A DNA stretch of 64,000 nt from Alphaproteobacteria bacterium (GCA_017308235.1 JAFKFL010000018.1:62001-126000); one strand, 5' to 3'. Positions 53,472-63,206 are shown, numbered from the stretch's first letter. The notes: generated by a model from the letters alone, not told the origin. Made by a program: numbers and translations.

Positions 53472-54108
53472 TTAGCGCTTCCGGACGCGCTTTGGCTTCG
53501 GCGTCGATGTTTGCTTCGTCTTGCGCGGCCGTTTGGGTTGCGACGCGCGTGAGGCGTGATCCTCCGGAACGCTCTCGAAGGTGAGCGATGCAAGATCGTC
53601 GCCGGGATCGGCACGCTTGCAGAGCGCGAGCTGATAGCGCCTCTTCCTTCGACCATTCCTTGTCCAACTGCCGATCGAACTCGTGCGGCACGAACAGATA
53701 GTCGTCGAAGATCAGCGTGCCGCCCACTTTCAGGCGCGGCCACGACAGGACCGCGTCGGACAGGATGGCAAAGGGCCGGTGGTCACCGTCGATGTAGATG
53801 ACGTCGAAGGCGTCAGGCAGCGTCGGCAACACCGCAGTGCTTGTTGCGCGATGGACGGTCACGCGATGTCGCCACGGTGCTGTATTGGCGAGGAAGCGCC
53901 GGTAATAGTCCTTGTCGAAGGGATCGATGCAGTCGATGCGGCTCGTCTCGTCGGTCAGGACGTTCTCGAGCAGCCAGGTCGTGGCACGGCCCTCGAAGCT
54001 GCCGATCTCGAGCGCGCGCAGGCCGGGCTGGCCCTCGAGGCCCGCCAGCCAGCGCTGCCAGCTTGCGATGTTGTGGGTGAACCAGTCGCGGGTGAATCGG
54101 TAGGCCAT
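53472..54108 (-). CDS. Class I SAM methyltransferase with apparent frameshift
   Basis: Soluble methyltransferase. The SAM motif ALEIGSFEGRATTWLLEN is near residue 32, with DVIYIDGDHR and GGTLIFDDY following, as in small-molecule and sugar methyltransferases of the TylF/CmcI type. From the start frame the reading runs out into unlikely protein after about residue 155 and reaches 53377. A +1 shift near 53640-53690 gives a protein-like end (RRYQLALCKRADPGDD, then a Lys/Arg/Pro-rich tail) with stop at 53472. I therefore treat 53472 as the ancestral end and suspect a 1-base indel or assembly error in a purine-rich run. Confidence 0.65.
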
Positions 54109-54247
54109 GGCCGGCGCTCCCTTGCAAACGCAGGTTACGACGACAACGCCCGCAGCGATGCCTTTAGCACCAAGAATTTAGGCACAAAGTATTCGCGCTT
54201 CGCGCTGACGCGAATGCATCCTACCCGCGGCGAGCGCGGGCTGGCGG

Positions 54248-54691
54248 TCAGCCGACCTTCGACGGCTCCAGGAGATGGTTCAGGCGTTCCACGAGATTGG
54301 GGATGCCGCCCATCTTGTCCATGAAGTCGATGGCGCCGCCCTTCAGCGCGATGTCCTTCAGGCCGGCGGTCGAGTGTCCGGTCAGGAAGACGACGGGCAA
54401 CCAATTGCCGGAGCGGCGTACATGCGTCAGCACGTCGATGCCCATCATGGCAGGCATGTACCAGTCGAGCACGATCACGTCGGCCCGCATGCCGCGCTGG
54501 AAGGCCGTCAGCATGTCGGCGCCGTCGGCAAAGCTCTGGACGGTGAAGCCGAGATCCTCCAGCTCGCCCGACGCAGCCTCGCGGAAGTCGTCGTCGTCAT
54601 CGACCAGGACGAGATGGATCGGCCTGCGGCGGCCGGAGGGAGCAAGCCCGCGGCTATTCACGGTCTGAGACGACCCCGTGTAATTCATCAT
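54248..54691 (-). CDS. Single-domain response regulator (receiver only)
   Basis: 147-aa receiver-domain protein. The acidic pocket DDDDD is at 31-35, phospho-acceptor D76 in VIVLDWYMP, conserved Thr in FLTGHST, and Lys near 126 (MDKMGG). There is no output domain, so it would pass phosphate or bind a partner. It is divergent from a paralogous full-length regulator, separated by 295 bp. No kinase is nearby. The start is ATG 54691; the first ~20 residues are unstructured. Confidence 0.87.
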   Translation of the reverse strand: MMNYTGSSQTVNSRGLAPSGRRRPIHLVLVDDDDDFREAASGELEDLGFTVQSFADGADMLTAFQRGMRADVIVLDWYMPAMMGIDVLTHVRRSGNWLPVVFLTGHSTAGLKDIALKGGAIDFMDKMGGIPNLVERLNHLLEPSKVG

Positions 54692-54986
54692 GCAGTTGCA
54701 TACCCCCAGTCAGCGAGAGTCTGCGCTCTCTTGGTCAGCACCGACGCCTCAGCCCAAGATATCTTCTGCGGTTACGCAAAGGGAAGGCACGGCGCAAATT
54801 TGTCACAAACGCACAGCAGCCGAATCTTCTAGTCATTTGCAGTTGTTCCACGTTCGGCTGCCGGACACGGGTACAATCGACATGATTTTTTGCTTTAAGA
54901 ACAGGGGCTAATCTGTTTTAGTGCTTTTGGGGGCGGGGTTCATCCGTGGGGTACGGACTCTCCGCTAGTGTGTGGAGTGTCTCAAA
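54692..54986. promoter_or_regulatory. Shared regulatory region of the divergent response regulators
   Basis: The 295-bp gap holds both promoters. A TACAAT (-10-like) lies at 54872-54877 without an obvious -35 at standard spacing, and the region is AT-richer than the neighbours. No other feature identified. Confidence 0.4.
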
Positions 54987-55814
54987 ATGCTAAATGTTGT
55001 GGGTGACCATGCGCGCGAGCGCATGTCTGCGGCACCGATTATGCGTGCCGATCTCAAGCCAACTCGCTTGATCCTGGTGGACGACGACGTCGATTTCCGT
55101 GACGCCGCCTCTGCCGAACTCGAAGATCTCGGTTTTTCGGTCCAGAGCTTCGCCGACGGCTGGCGGCTCCTGACGGAACTTGCCAATGGGACGGCGGCTC
55201 CGGCCGACGCCATCGTGCTGGACTGGACGATGCCGGCCATGCCCGGCCTCGACCTGCTGAAGCGCTTGCGCGACCGCGGTATCCAGGCTCCGATCGTGTT
55301 CCTCACGGGCCGGTCGACGCCGACCCTCGAGGGCGAAGCGCTGGATCACGGCGCGCTCGACTTCGTCGACAAGATGCGCGGCCTGCCGATTTTGGCCAAG
55401 CGCATCCGCAAGATCCTGGAGAGCACGCAGCAGCCGCAGCCTGCCGCCGCCAAGGCCGAGCCGGCGGCGGACATGCAACAGTGCGGCCAGCTCTCGATGA
55501 ACGGCGGCACCAGCCGCGCATTCTGGCGGGGCACCGAGCTCGATCTCACGCTGATGGAGTTCCGGGTCGTGCGCCTGCTGGCGACCAGCGTCGGCGACTT
55601 CGTGAGCTACCGCGCCGTCTATGACGTGGTCCATCACGCGGGCTTCATGGCCGGCAACGGTGATGACGGCTATCGCAGCAACGTGCGCTCGATCATCAAG
55701 CGCATCCGCATGAAGTTCCGCTCGATCGATGACAGCTTCGAGCAGATCCAGAACTTCCCCTCCTTCGGCTATCGCTGGGAGCGGGAAGACATGTCGGGCA
55801 AGCAAGCGGCGTAA
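54987..55814 (+). CDS. Winged-helix response regulator (OmpR/PhoB-like)
   Basis: 275-aa two-domain regulator. The receiver is at ~26-145, with acidic pocket DDD at 32-34, phospho-acceptor D79 in IVLDWTMP, Thr in FLTGRST and a DKM lysine; a Gln/Ala linker follows. The DNA-binding domain of the Trans_reg_C type is at ~175-265 (GTELDLTLMEFRVVRLLATSVG, then YRSNVRSIIKRIRMKF and FGYRWE). The receiver is clearly paralogous to the divergent single-domain protein. ATG 54987 has GGAG upstream; a GTG at 54972 is possible. The cognate kinase must be elsewhere. Confidence 0.88.
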   Translation: MLNVVGDHARERMSAAPIMRADLKPTRLILVDDDVDFRDAASAELEDLGFSVQSFADGWRLLTELANGTAAPADAIVLDWTMPAMPGLDLLKRLRDRGIQAPIVFLTGRSTPTLEGEALDHGALDFVDKMRGLPILAKRIRKILESTQQPQPAAAKAEPAADMQQCGQLSMNGGTSRAFWRGTELDLTLMEFRVVRLLATSVGDFVSYRAVYDVVHHAGFMAGNGDDGYRSNVRSIIKRIRMKFRSIDDSFEQIQNFPSFGYRWEREDMSGKQAA

Positions 55815-55854
55815 GACGCGCCGCTTAAGACTGGCCGCAAAAAATGGTGCCGCG

Positions 55855-56904
55855 CTACTTGAAGCGCGGCATCACCTCTTCGCACAATAACCGCAGCGCC
55901 GTCATGACCCGCTCGTGCGGGATCAGGCTGCCCGGGTTGAGTTCGGCCAGGATACCGTCGAGGCCGAGCTCCTCCCTCACCTTCTGCAATTTGTCGATCA
56001 CGCCCGCCGGCGTGCCGACGATCATGCGTTCGCGCAGAACCTCCTCGTAGTCGATCGACTGCATCTTGGCACCACGCGCCGCCCGGTTCTCGATGGCGCG
56101 CGTGCCTGACGCCGTCGCCGACGCCGCCAGCCTGTCGCCGATATAGCGCAGGAGATGCAGGATGCTTTCGCGCGGCTCTTCGCGCGCGGCCTCTTCCGTC
56201 TCCGCGACATAAACCGGCACGCGCAGGAAGACCTCGCCGCGGCCGGGATGGCCGGCCTTGGCCCACGCCGCGCGATAAGTCTTCACCAGCGGCGCCAGCT
56301 CGGAAAGATCGCCGGTGCGGGCAGCGACGAAGATCGGATGGCCGAGCGTGCCCACCTCTTCGTAGGTGTCGGGACTCGCCGCGGCGACGCGGATCTCGGG
56401 CCACGGCTTCTGCACCGACTTGGGCGCTAGCCGCACGTTGTCGTAGGCGAAGTACTTGCCCTTGTGCGAGAAGCGCTCCTCGGTGAAGGCGCGCTTCACG
56501 ATTGTGAGCGTCTCGGCGAAGCGCTCGCGGCTTTCGCCATAGTCGACGCCGTAGGTGGCATAGGTGTGGGCGAAGCCCGAGCGGCCGACGCCGAAGATCA
56601 GCCGGCCGTTCGAGAGCTGGTCGACGGTCGCCACCTCCTCGGCGAGCCGCAGCGGGTGGCAGAGCGGCAGCACCTGGACGGCGGTCCCGATCTTCATGCG
56701 CTTGGTGCGCTCGGCGATAGCGGCGGCCAGGATCAGCGGCGAGGCGAGCACCGAGCGCTCGGGCGCGAAATGCAGCTCGGCCAGCCACATGGCGTCGAGC
56801 CCCAGCCGCTCCGCCGCATCGACCTGGGCGAAGGACTGGCGAAACGCCTCGGCCGCATCGGTGCCCGGCGGCTGCTGGAACTCGTGGAACATGCCGAATT
56901 CCAT
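55855..56904 (-). CDS. LLM-class flavin-dependent oxidoreductase
   Basis: 349-aa bacterial-luciferase-like TIM-barrel monooxygenase or oxidoreductase using FMNH2 or F420. The start MEFGMFHEF, then LGLDAMWLAELHF, PLRLAEEVATVDQLSNGRLIFGVGRSG and the C-terminal GTPAGVIDKLQ are typical. GGGAGGAG precedes ATG 56904; upstream extension is not supported. Substrate unknown; members attack alkanesulfonates, nitrilotriacetate or aromatic compounds. Confidence 0.88.
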   Translation of the reverse strand: MEFGMFHEFQQPPGTDAAEAFRQSFAQVDAAERLGLDAMWLAELHFAPERSVLASPLILAAAIAERTKRMKIGTAVQVLPLCHPLRLAEEVATVDQLSNGRLIFGVGRSGFAHTYATYGVDYGESRERFAETLTIVKRAFTEERFSHKGKYFAYDNVRLAPKSVQKPWPEIRVAAASPDTYEEVGTLGHPIFVAARTGDLSELAPLVKTYRAAWAKAGHPGRGEVFLRVPVYVAETEEAAREEPRESILHLLRYIGDRLAASATASGTRAIENRAARGAKMQSIDYEEVLRERMIVGTPAGVIDKLQKVREELGLDGILAELNPGSLIPHERVMTALRLLCEEVMPRFK

Positions 56905-57016
56905 CGATCTCCTCCCGGAGAAAACTTTGTGCGAGCATAGACCTCGAAGGCCGCGACTCTCAAACGAACCGCGCGCAAACGGCCACACACAAATGAATAT
57001 CAGCTAGGATGCTGCG

Positions 57017-58699
57017 ATGCGGCAGGCGGGCTCGACCGGCAGGAGCGGAATCGCACGCGATGTGATAGCGGGGTTGACGCTGGCCGCCATCACCATCCCC
57101 GAGCAGATGGCGACCGCCCGGCTCGGCGGCTTCGAACCGCAGGTGGGCTTCTATGCCTTCGTCGGCGCGACGCTGGGATTCGCGATCGTTGCCCTGCTGG
57201 CGGCCGGCGCCAACCGCATCCTGACCGCTGGCGCTGACAGCACCATCACGCCGATCTTCACCGCGACTGTCGCGGGGCTCGCCGCCTCGGGCGTCGCCGG
57301 CCAGCCGCAAGCGGCGATGACACTGGCGCTCCTGGTGGCGGCTGTCCTGCTGATCGCAGGTCTTCTGCGCCTGGGCTGGATCGCCGACCTCCTGTCGACG
57401 CCGATCGTGACGGGCTTCCTGCTCGGCATCGCGGCCCACATCGTGGCCTCGCAACTTCCCGACGTGATGGGGCTCGAGGCGCCCAGCGACAACATGATCC
57501 ACCGGCTGTCAGTGCTGGCGCGCACCGCGGGCGACAGCAATCCCTGGTCGGTCGCGATCGGCTTCGGCGTGCTCGCCCTGGTGCTGGTCAGCGAGAAGAT
57601 CAATCCGCGCTGGCCGGGCGCGCTGATCGCCATGGCACTCGCGACCGCAGCGGTGCTGACCTTCGGGCTCGAACACCGCGGCGTCGCAGTGCTGGGCCGG
57701 CTGCCGGGCGGATTGCCGACGCCGATCGCGCCGGCGCTGAGCTTCGACAGCCTGCGCGAGCTGGTGCCGCTCGCGCTGATCGTGGCGCTGATCGTGATGA
57801 TGCAAACGGCGGCGGTGAGCCGCTCCTTTGGCGATGGGAATGCCAACGTCAATCGCGACTACCTGGGCCTTGCGCTCGGCAATCTGGGTGCGGCACTGCT
57901 CGGCGCCTTCCCTGTCAATGCGAGTCCGCCACGCACGGCGGTGGTGCGCGAGGCAGGTGGCACCTCGCAGATGGTGGCCCTTGTGGCCGCGGCCGTCGTG
58001 GCGGCACTGGCGCTGGCCGGCGGCGGGCTGCTCGCCCATGTGCCGCAAGCCGCGCTGGCCGGTGTGCTGCTGTTCGTGGCGCTGCGCATCGTGCGCGCCG
58101 ACGTGATCGCGTCGGTGGCGCGGGAGGCGCCCGGCGAAGCCGCACTGATCGGCCTCACCGCAGTGGCGGTGATTGCGCTGCCGATTCCCACCGGCGTCGC
58201 GATCGGGATCGGACTCTCGCTGTTGCATGGCGTCTGGATCGCGACGCAAACGCGGGTCATCGAGTTCCGGCACCTGCCGGACACGACGATCTGGTGGCCA
58301 GCCCACGTTTCCACCAAGGGTGAGACGGTCGAGGGTGTGTTGGTTGCGGGCTTTTCCGCCTCGCTCGTCTTCTCCAATGCCGAGCCGTTCCGGCGCGGCA
58401 TGGAGGCCGCGATCACTGCGCGATCTGCCGTCCGACTGGTCGTGCTCGAGGCGGGAGGAATCGCCACGGTCGACTACACCGCCGCGCAGGCCTTGCGGTC
58501 GCTGATCGAGAGCTGTCGGACACGCGACATCACCTTCGCCATCGCCCGTCTCGAATCAGTCCGCGCCCGTGACGCGCTGGAGAAGTTCAACGTTCTGGCG
58601 ACGCTCGGCCCCGATCGTCTGTTCATGAGCGTGGCCGAGGCGGTGGCCGCGATCCCCGTCGCACCGGACAACAAGGTCAGCGAAACGCCGCACCGATGA
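57017..58699 (+). CDS. SulP-family anion transporter with STAS domain
   Basis: 560-aa inner-membrane transporter. Ten to twelve helices are followed by a C-terminal STAS domain at ~430-545 (VLVAGFSASLVFSNAEPF, then EAGGIATVDYTAAQALRSLI). The opening region DVIAGLTLAAITIPEQMATARLGG is the SulP signature. It would move sulfate, bicarbonate or dicarboxylates with a cation. The last 23 bp overlap the convergent M23 gene. Confidence 0.9.
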   Translation: MRQAGSTGRSGIARDVIAGLTLAAITIPEQMATARLGGFEPQVGFYAFVGATLGFAIVALLAAGANRILTAGADSTITPIFTATVAGLAASGVAGQPQAAMTLALLVAAVLLIAGLLRLGWIADLLSTPIVTGFLLGIAAHIVASQLPDVMGLEAPSDNMIHRLSVLARTAGDSNPWSVAIGFGVLALVLVSEKINPRWPGALIAMALATAAVLTFGLEHRGVAVLGRLPGGLPTPIAPALSFDSLRELVPLALIVALIVMMQTAAVSRSFGDGNANVNRDYLGLALGNLGAALLGAFPVNASPPRTAVVREAGGTSQMVALVAAAVVAALALAGGGLLAHVPQAALAGVLLFVALRIVRADVIASVAREAPGEAALIGLTAVAVIALPIPTGVAIGIGLSLLHGVWIATQTRVIEFRHLPDTTIWWPAHVSTKGETVEGVLVAGFSASLVFSNAEPFRRGMEAAITARSAVRLVVLEAGGIATVDYTAAQALRSLIESCRTRDITFAIARLESVRARDALEKFNVLATLGPDRLFMSVAEAVAAIPVAPDNKVSETPHR

Positions 58700-60080
58700 G
58701 CGGCGCGGTGCGCAGCTGCGCGCGGTACTGACGGACAAGGGCAGCGAAGCGCGTCATGTCGCGGCCGACGAGATGCTGGCGAAGCGACGCGCGCTGGGTC
58801 AGCGGGTTGACCGCCCGGCCGCGGCGATGGAACTCGTAGTGGAGGTGCGGGCCGGTTGCCAGGCCCGTTGCGCCGACATAGCCGATCACCTGGCCCTGGT
58901 GGACCGGCACGCCTGGCCGGATGCCGCGCCCCAGCCGCGACATGTGACCGTAAGCGGTGGAGATCGACGCCGTGTGCCTCAGCTCGACATAGAGGCCGTA
59001 GCCGCCGTAATAGCCCGCGCGGACGACGGTGCCGCGTCCCGCCGCGAGGATGGGTGTGCCCTTCGGTGCGGCGAAGTCGACGCCTTCGTGCATGCGGCTG
59101 TATCCCAGGATGGGATGGCGGCGACGGCCGAACGGCGAGCTGATGTGCGAGGCATCCATCGGCGTGCGCAGGAAGGCCCGCACGACGCTGTTGCCGTCGG
59201 GTGTGTAGAACTGGCGCGCGCCATGCTGCGGAGTGAACGCGATCACCGTCACGGTGCGCTTGGCGAGCTCGAGTTCGCCTGCCAGCAGGCGGCCGGGCCG
59301 CGCCACCAGACCGTCGCTGGTGACACCTTCCTCCAGCAAGAGCGCGAAGGGCGCGCCGGAACGCAGCTCGCGTTCGAAATCAACGTCGTAGGACAGCGCC
59401 CGGATGAACTCGCGCAGCGCGTCGGCCGGCGCACCGGCCCGCACGCCGCTCGCCAGCAGCGAACCGATCCGACGGGTCGCCACACGCACGATGCGCGGCT
59501 GCACCTTGTAGATCGTGACATCGCCGTCGTACGAACCGTCGTCCTGGCGGGTGATGACGTATTCGCGTTCGGGCTCCGGCCGCACCTGCAGCGACAACAG
59601 AAGTGGGCAATCGTCGGCATCGGCAGACGGCTGCAGGGAAAGTCGCAACTTTTCGCCCGACGCCAGCCGGCGCTTCTTCAGGAGTTGCTCAAGTGCCGCA
59701 ATGACCGCAACACGATCGTCGTCAGCGATGCCGATCTCGTCCAGGACATCGCCCGGCGTGTCACCACGGGAAAGCCGCACGACGATGTCGTAAGGCTCGC
59801 CAAGCGAGGACAGCGGCGGCGCGGGCTGTTCCGCGGCGACGAGCTGGAACTCGGCCCCCGTCGGCAGCGGCGCCGGCTCATACGACGCGATCTCGGGTAC
59901 GGCCTGGGTGCGCTCGACCAGCGACGGGTCGATGACGACTGTCGGCGGATGCGGGCGCAACGTCGCCGCCGCGCAAATCACGGCCATGATCAGCAGGAAG
60001 CAATGGACCGGCCACGGCGGCAACGCCATCGCGACGCGACGACGCGATGGCCGGCCCGACGGACGAGGATATCCCGTCAT
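58677..60080 (-). CDS. M23-family metallopeptidase (LytM-type)
   Basis: About 467-aa envelope protein. A membrane-anchoring helix is at ~25-45, followed by a long linker/LysM-like region and the peptidase domain from ~310. The zinc site is H-x-x-x-D (MHEGVDF) and H-x-H (GPHLHYEF), with SSPFGRRRHPILGYSR preceding, so it is likely active or a LytM-type activator. It would cleave cross-linking peptides in peptidoglycan or regulate amidases. The start is ATG 60080; a TTG at 60107 is possible. Confidence 0.88.
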   Translation of the reverse strand: MTGYPRPSGRPSRRRVAMALPPWPVHCFLLIMAVICAAATLRPHPPTVVIDPSLVERTQAVPEIASYEPAPLPTGAEFQLVAAEQPAPPLSSLGEPYDIVVRLSRGDTPGDVLDEIGIADDDRVAVIAALEQLLKKRRLASGEKLRLSLQPSADADDCPLLLSLQVRPEPEREYVITRQDDGSYDGDVTIYKVQPRIVRVATRRIGSLLASGVRAGAPADALREFIRALSYDVDFERELRSGAPFALLLEEGVTSDGLVARPGRLLAGELELAKRTVTVIAFTPQHGARQFYTPDGNSVVRAFLRTPMDASHISSPFGRRRHPILGYSRMHEGVDFAAPKGTPILAAGRGTVVRAGYYGGYGLYVELRHTASISTAYGHMSRLGRGIRPGVPVHQGQVIGYVGATGLATGPHLHYEFHRRGRAVNPLTQRASLRQHLVGRDMTRFAALVRQYRAQLRTAPLIGAAFR

Positions 60081-60206
60081 CACCACGAATTGTTGTCGAC
60101 CCGTCAAGTGGGCCGCGAGAATGGGAGCGTCGGAGGTCTCGACCGATTAGCACCATCGGGCGTGCACTGTCGCCCTGAAAGTGCAGTCGCTGTGTCGCGG
60201 CGCGAG

Positions 60207-60929
60207 TCAGGCGACCAGAGTGAGGACGGCCCCGTAGTGCAGGCCGGCGCCGACCAGCACGAAGCCGTGCCAGATGGCGTTCTGGAACGGCAGCGCCCGC
60301 CAGAGATGGAAGATCACGCCGACGGTGTAGATGATGCCGCCGGCACCGAGCAGGAGAAGCGTTGTGCCGTCCATCGTCTGCACAAAGGGCCCGATGGCGA
60401 CGAGTCCGATCCAGCCCAGAGCAAGATAGAGGCCGATCGATACCCGGTCGATCCAGCGCGGCTGCAGAAGCTTGACCGCGATGCCGAACCCCGCGATCGC
60501 CCACACCACGCCGGTGAGCGCGGCCGACCAGACGCTCTCCAGCCGCACCGTGAACGGGGTGTAGGTCCCGCCGATCATGGCGAAGATCGCGGCGTGATCG
60601 AAGCGCTGAAGCCAGTCGCGCCGACGGCTTCGGCGAAAGACATTGTAGGCGGCCGAACAAACGAACATGGCGGCGAGGCCGGCAGCATAGATCGCGATCG
60701 GCACCGCGCTAGCGGCGGCCGCGCCAGATGCCACCACATTGGCCGCCGCATCGGCCATTGCGCGGGCCGGGGCTTTGTCGAGAACCGACAGCACGACCAG
60801 TGCAATTGCCGCCGGCAAGCCCAAACCCACGCCCAGCGCGTGCACCAGGTCGTCGGCCACCAGCTCGGCGGCCGTAGGCCGCCGTGGCCGACCGGAAGTG
60901 CTGTCGCTCATCTCAACACACATGGTCAT
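60207..60929 (-). CDS. Hemolysin III family (PAQR-like) membrane protein
   Basis: 240-aa protein of the HlyIII/PAQR family with seven helices. The family ligands are visible: a helix with CSAAYNVF, FDHAAIFAMIGGTYTPF, and the C-terminal HLWRALPFQNAIWHGFV with His. The conserved Ser/His/Asp set is consistent with a zinc-dependent membrane hydrolase. The start is one of ATG 60929, 60923 or 60911. Despite its name it need not be a hemolysin. No operon partner identified. Confidence 0.85.
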   Translation of the reverse strand: MTMCVEMSDSTSGRPRRPTAAELVADDLVHALGVGLGLPAAIALVVLSVLDKAPARAMADAAANVVASGAAAASAVPIAIYAAGLAAMFVCSAAYNVFRRSRRRDWLQRFDHAAIFAMIGGTYTPFTVRLESVWSAALTGVVWAIAGFGIAVKLLQPRWIDRVSIGLYLALGWIGLVAIGPFVQTMDGTTLLLLGAGGIIYTVGVIFHLWRALPFQNAIWHGFVLVGAGLHYGAVLTLVA

Positions 60930-60988
60930 GAAAGGGGTACGCGCCAAGTCAGCCTCGCATCCCGATGCGTGACATTGTGCCTGGGTTG

Positions 60989-62281
60989 CTAATCGCCCGG
61001 TACCGCCACCTGCTTTGCCGCCGGCCACGCGGCGAAGCGAGTGATCTCACTCTCCGGGCGCAGGAAGACCATGCCGATCAGCCCGCCCGCGAGCATGGCC
61101 AGGCCGCAGATAAAGAAGCCGCGGCCATAGCCTTCGGCCGGCGACAGGCCCGCGGCCTGCACCACGCTGCCCATGATGTAGGGACCGATCAAACCGGCCG
61201 ACGTCGCGATCGCATTATTGATCGCAAGCATCGCGCCGCGCTGCCGTACCGGCGTGATCTCGCTCACGATGGCGTGGCCCATGATGTAGATCACGGAAGG
61301 AACGGCGATGCCCGCGACCATCATGGCGATCTTCAGCGTATCGCCCGGCATGTAGCGCATCAGGATCAAGCAGACCCCACCCAGCGCGACGCTGCCGCCA
61401 CCGAAGATGCCGCGTGCAAGCCGGGTGCCGACGCCGAGCGCCAACAGACGCTGCGAGAACCATCCGGCAAAGATCACGATGAACGGACTGGCCGCCCAAG
61501 GCAGGACGGTGATCCAGCTCGCTTCCTTTTGCGTGTAGCCCAGCCCCTTGATGAGGTAGGGCGTGAACCAACCAATCAGCAGCGACAGGCCCCAATAAGC
61601 GCCGAAACCAGCCGCGAAGCCGGACAGCACGGTACCGTTCAGCAGCAGGCGGCTGTAGGGCACGCGTTCGATCGCAAGCCCACTGTCACGTGCGACCGTG
61701 GTCACGATGTTTCCTTCCCTACCGAGGAAATACCACGCGACGACCCAGGCGAGCCCCGCTACGCCCAGCACGCCGAACGCCCAGTGCCAGGAGAATTCCT
61801 CGATGATCCAGTCAAGCAGCGGGACGGCGACCACGACGCCGATCGCGGCACCCTGCGCAATGATCGCCGTCGGCAGTGTCCTCAGTTCATTGGGAAACCA
61901 CTTGTAGGTCGCGTGCAGGGCGACCGGATAAGCCGGCCCCTCGCCCGCTCCAAGGACGACACGGCTCGCGATCAGCGTGCCAAGGCCGATCGTGCCCACC
62001 ATGGGGAACTGCGCCAGCGCCCAGATCAGCGCCATGACCAGGAGCGCCCACCGCGACTGGACGCGATTGACGATGAAACCCGTGATCACCGCGGAGGCCG
62101 AGAACAGGAAGAAGAAGCTGGAATTCACCAGCCCGAATTCCTTCGGGGTGAGCGCAAGCTCCTTCATGATCGGCACTCCGGCGAGGCCAATGACGGCCTT
62201 GTCGACGAAGTTGATCAGCATGAAGAAGAACAGAAGCGCGACGATGATCCATGCGCCTCTCTGCGGCTCTGCCTTGGTCAC
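60989..62281 (-). CDS. MFS transporter (ACS-like anion:cation symporter)
   Basis: 430-aa major facilitator with 12 helices. The N-terminal signature is VDKAVIGLAGVPIMKELALTPKEFGLVNSSFF, with RVLGAGEGPAYPVALH in helix 4, as in the ACS family (hexuronate, phthalate and galactonate transporters). The start is GTG 62281 with GGGGG upstream. It may take up sugar acids or aromatic acids. No regulator adjacent. Confidence 0.87.
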   Translation of the reverse strand: MTKAEPQRGAWIIVALLFFFMLINFVDKAVIGLAGVPIMKELALTPKEFGLVNSSFFFLFSASAVITGFIVNRVQSRWALLVMALIWALAQFPMVGTIGLGTLIASRVVLGAGEGPAYPVALHATYKWFPNELRTLPTAIIAQGAAIGVVVAVPLLDWIIEEFSWHWAFGVLGVAGLAWVVAWYFLGREGNIVTTVARDSGLAIERVPYSRLLLNGTVLSGFAAGFGAYWGLSLLIGWFTPYLIKGLGYTQKEASWITVLPWAASPFIVIFAGWFSQRLLALGVGTRLARGIFGGGSVALGGVCLILMRYMPGDTLKIAMMVAGIAVPSVIYIMGHAIVSEITPVRQRGAMLAINNAIATSAGLIGPYIMGSVVQAAGLSPAEGYGRGFFICGLAMLAGGLIGMVFLRPESEITRFAAWPAAKQVAVPGD

Positions 62282-62382
62282 GATGCGTTTCCCCCAATTT
62301 CCTTGGCTTCACTATACCTGCTACCCAAACTGCGGCAGCTCGAAGAGAAAGCATCCCACCGTAGGGTGGAAGGGCATCCTCT

Positions 62383-62793
62383 GTGCAACCCAAGGGAAAA
62401 CTGATCGTTATCAACACCACGGGGCAGACAATCCACGATCGTCATTTCGCGTCATTTTGCATGCAGGCCGAAACACTAAAAACCATGGACCAGATCGATC
62501 CTATCCTGGACGGAACCTCATCCGGCGCCGACCAGAGGGAGGTGTTCGAGGGTCGCTTCGAAGGCGAGCTGGAACGGCTTGGCAGCACGGGTCGTACGAT
62601 CGATTTCTGGCAGGAGGAAAACCTCCTGAGCGCGCTCGGGGCCGCTGCCGTCGAAGAGTTCGAGTTGGCCTGCGCCTTCATTGATGCCAATCGCAGGCCG
62701 CCCTCGCACCGGCCGCCGCGCCCCGTCCGCCGCCCGCCGATGTCGACAGCCACTTTGCGATGGCGCTTCGAGCGCCTCCGCGCGGTTTCCTGA
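62383..62793 (+). CDS. Hypothetical protein, start uncertain
   Basis: 136-codon frame from GTG 62383, with ATGs at 62461 and 62485 as more conservative starts. Its middle reads like real protein (DQREVFEGRFEGELERLGSTGRTIDFW, then AAAVEEFELACAFIDANRR), with a Pro/Arg-rich end. There is no SD at any of the starts. Function not recognised. Confidence 0.4.
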   Translation: MQPKGKLIVINTTGQTIHDRHFASFCMQAETLKTMDQIDPILDGTSSGADQREVFEGRFEGELERLGSTGRTIDFWQEENLLSALGAAAVEEFELACAFIDANRRPPSHRPPRPVRRPPMSTATLRWRFERLRAVS

Positions 62794-62873
62794 AAAAGGG
62801 ATTTTCAGCGACAAGGCAGCTCGCACGTCGGCGGTGGCGTTGACCTCACAGCAATGACAGCAGGAGGAAGACA

Positions 62874-63206
62874 ATGATGCGCATTGCCTGCACGCTTGCC
62901 GTCTCTGCCGGCCTCTTCATCGTCGGTGGACCGACCCTCCTAGCCCAAACCAAGGACCAGGTTCCCGAACAGAGGCCAAACAACGGCACCATCGATCGCA
63001 ATCAGAACGACGTCCACCCCATGGAGCGCGGCGTCATTCGCCCGCCGGAGTCCGGCACGCTGGACCGCAATCAAACCCAGGCGCCGGGCACGCGTGACAA
63101 CCCCAACATCAATCGAGATAGCAGGCAGGACGACCGCTTCGACCGCGGAAGTCGTCCGCAACGGCCACGAATCGACCCCGATCGCAACAACGCCCCGCAT
63201 CAATAG
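62874..63206 (+). CDS. Small secreted Asn/Asp/Arg-rich protein
   Basis: 110-aa exported protein. A signal peptide runs to about residue 25 (ending LLAQ). The mature part is disordered and polar, with two close repeats (NGTIDRNQ and SGTLDRNQ) and a DRFDRGSRPQRPRIDPDRN tail. AGGAGGAAG lies at good spacing before ATG 62874. Function unknown. Confidence 0.72.
   Translation: MMRIACTLAVSAGLFIVGGPTLLAQTKDQVPEQRPNNGTIDRNQNDVHPMERGVIRPPESGTLDRNQTQAPGTRDNPNINRDSRQDDRFDRGSRPQRPRIDPDRNNAPHQ

Noticed and set aside
58773-60992. 739-codon + strand frame over the M23 and hemolysin-III genes
   Set aside because: Spans two genes and the gap between them on the other strand and shows no domain.
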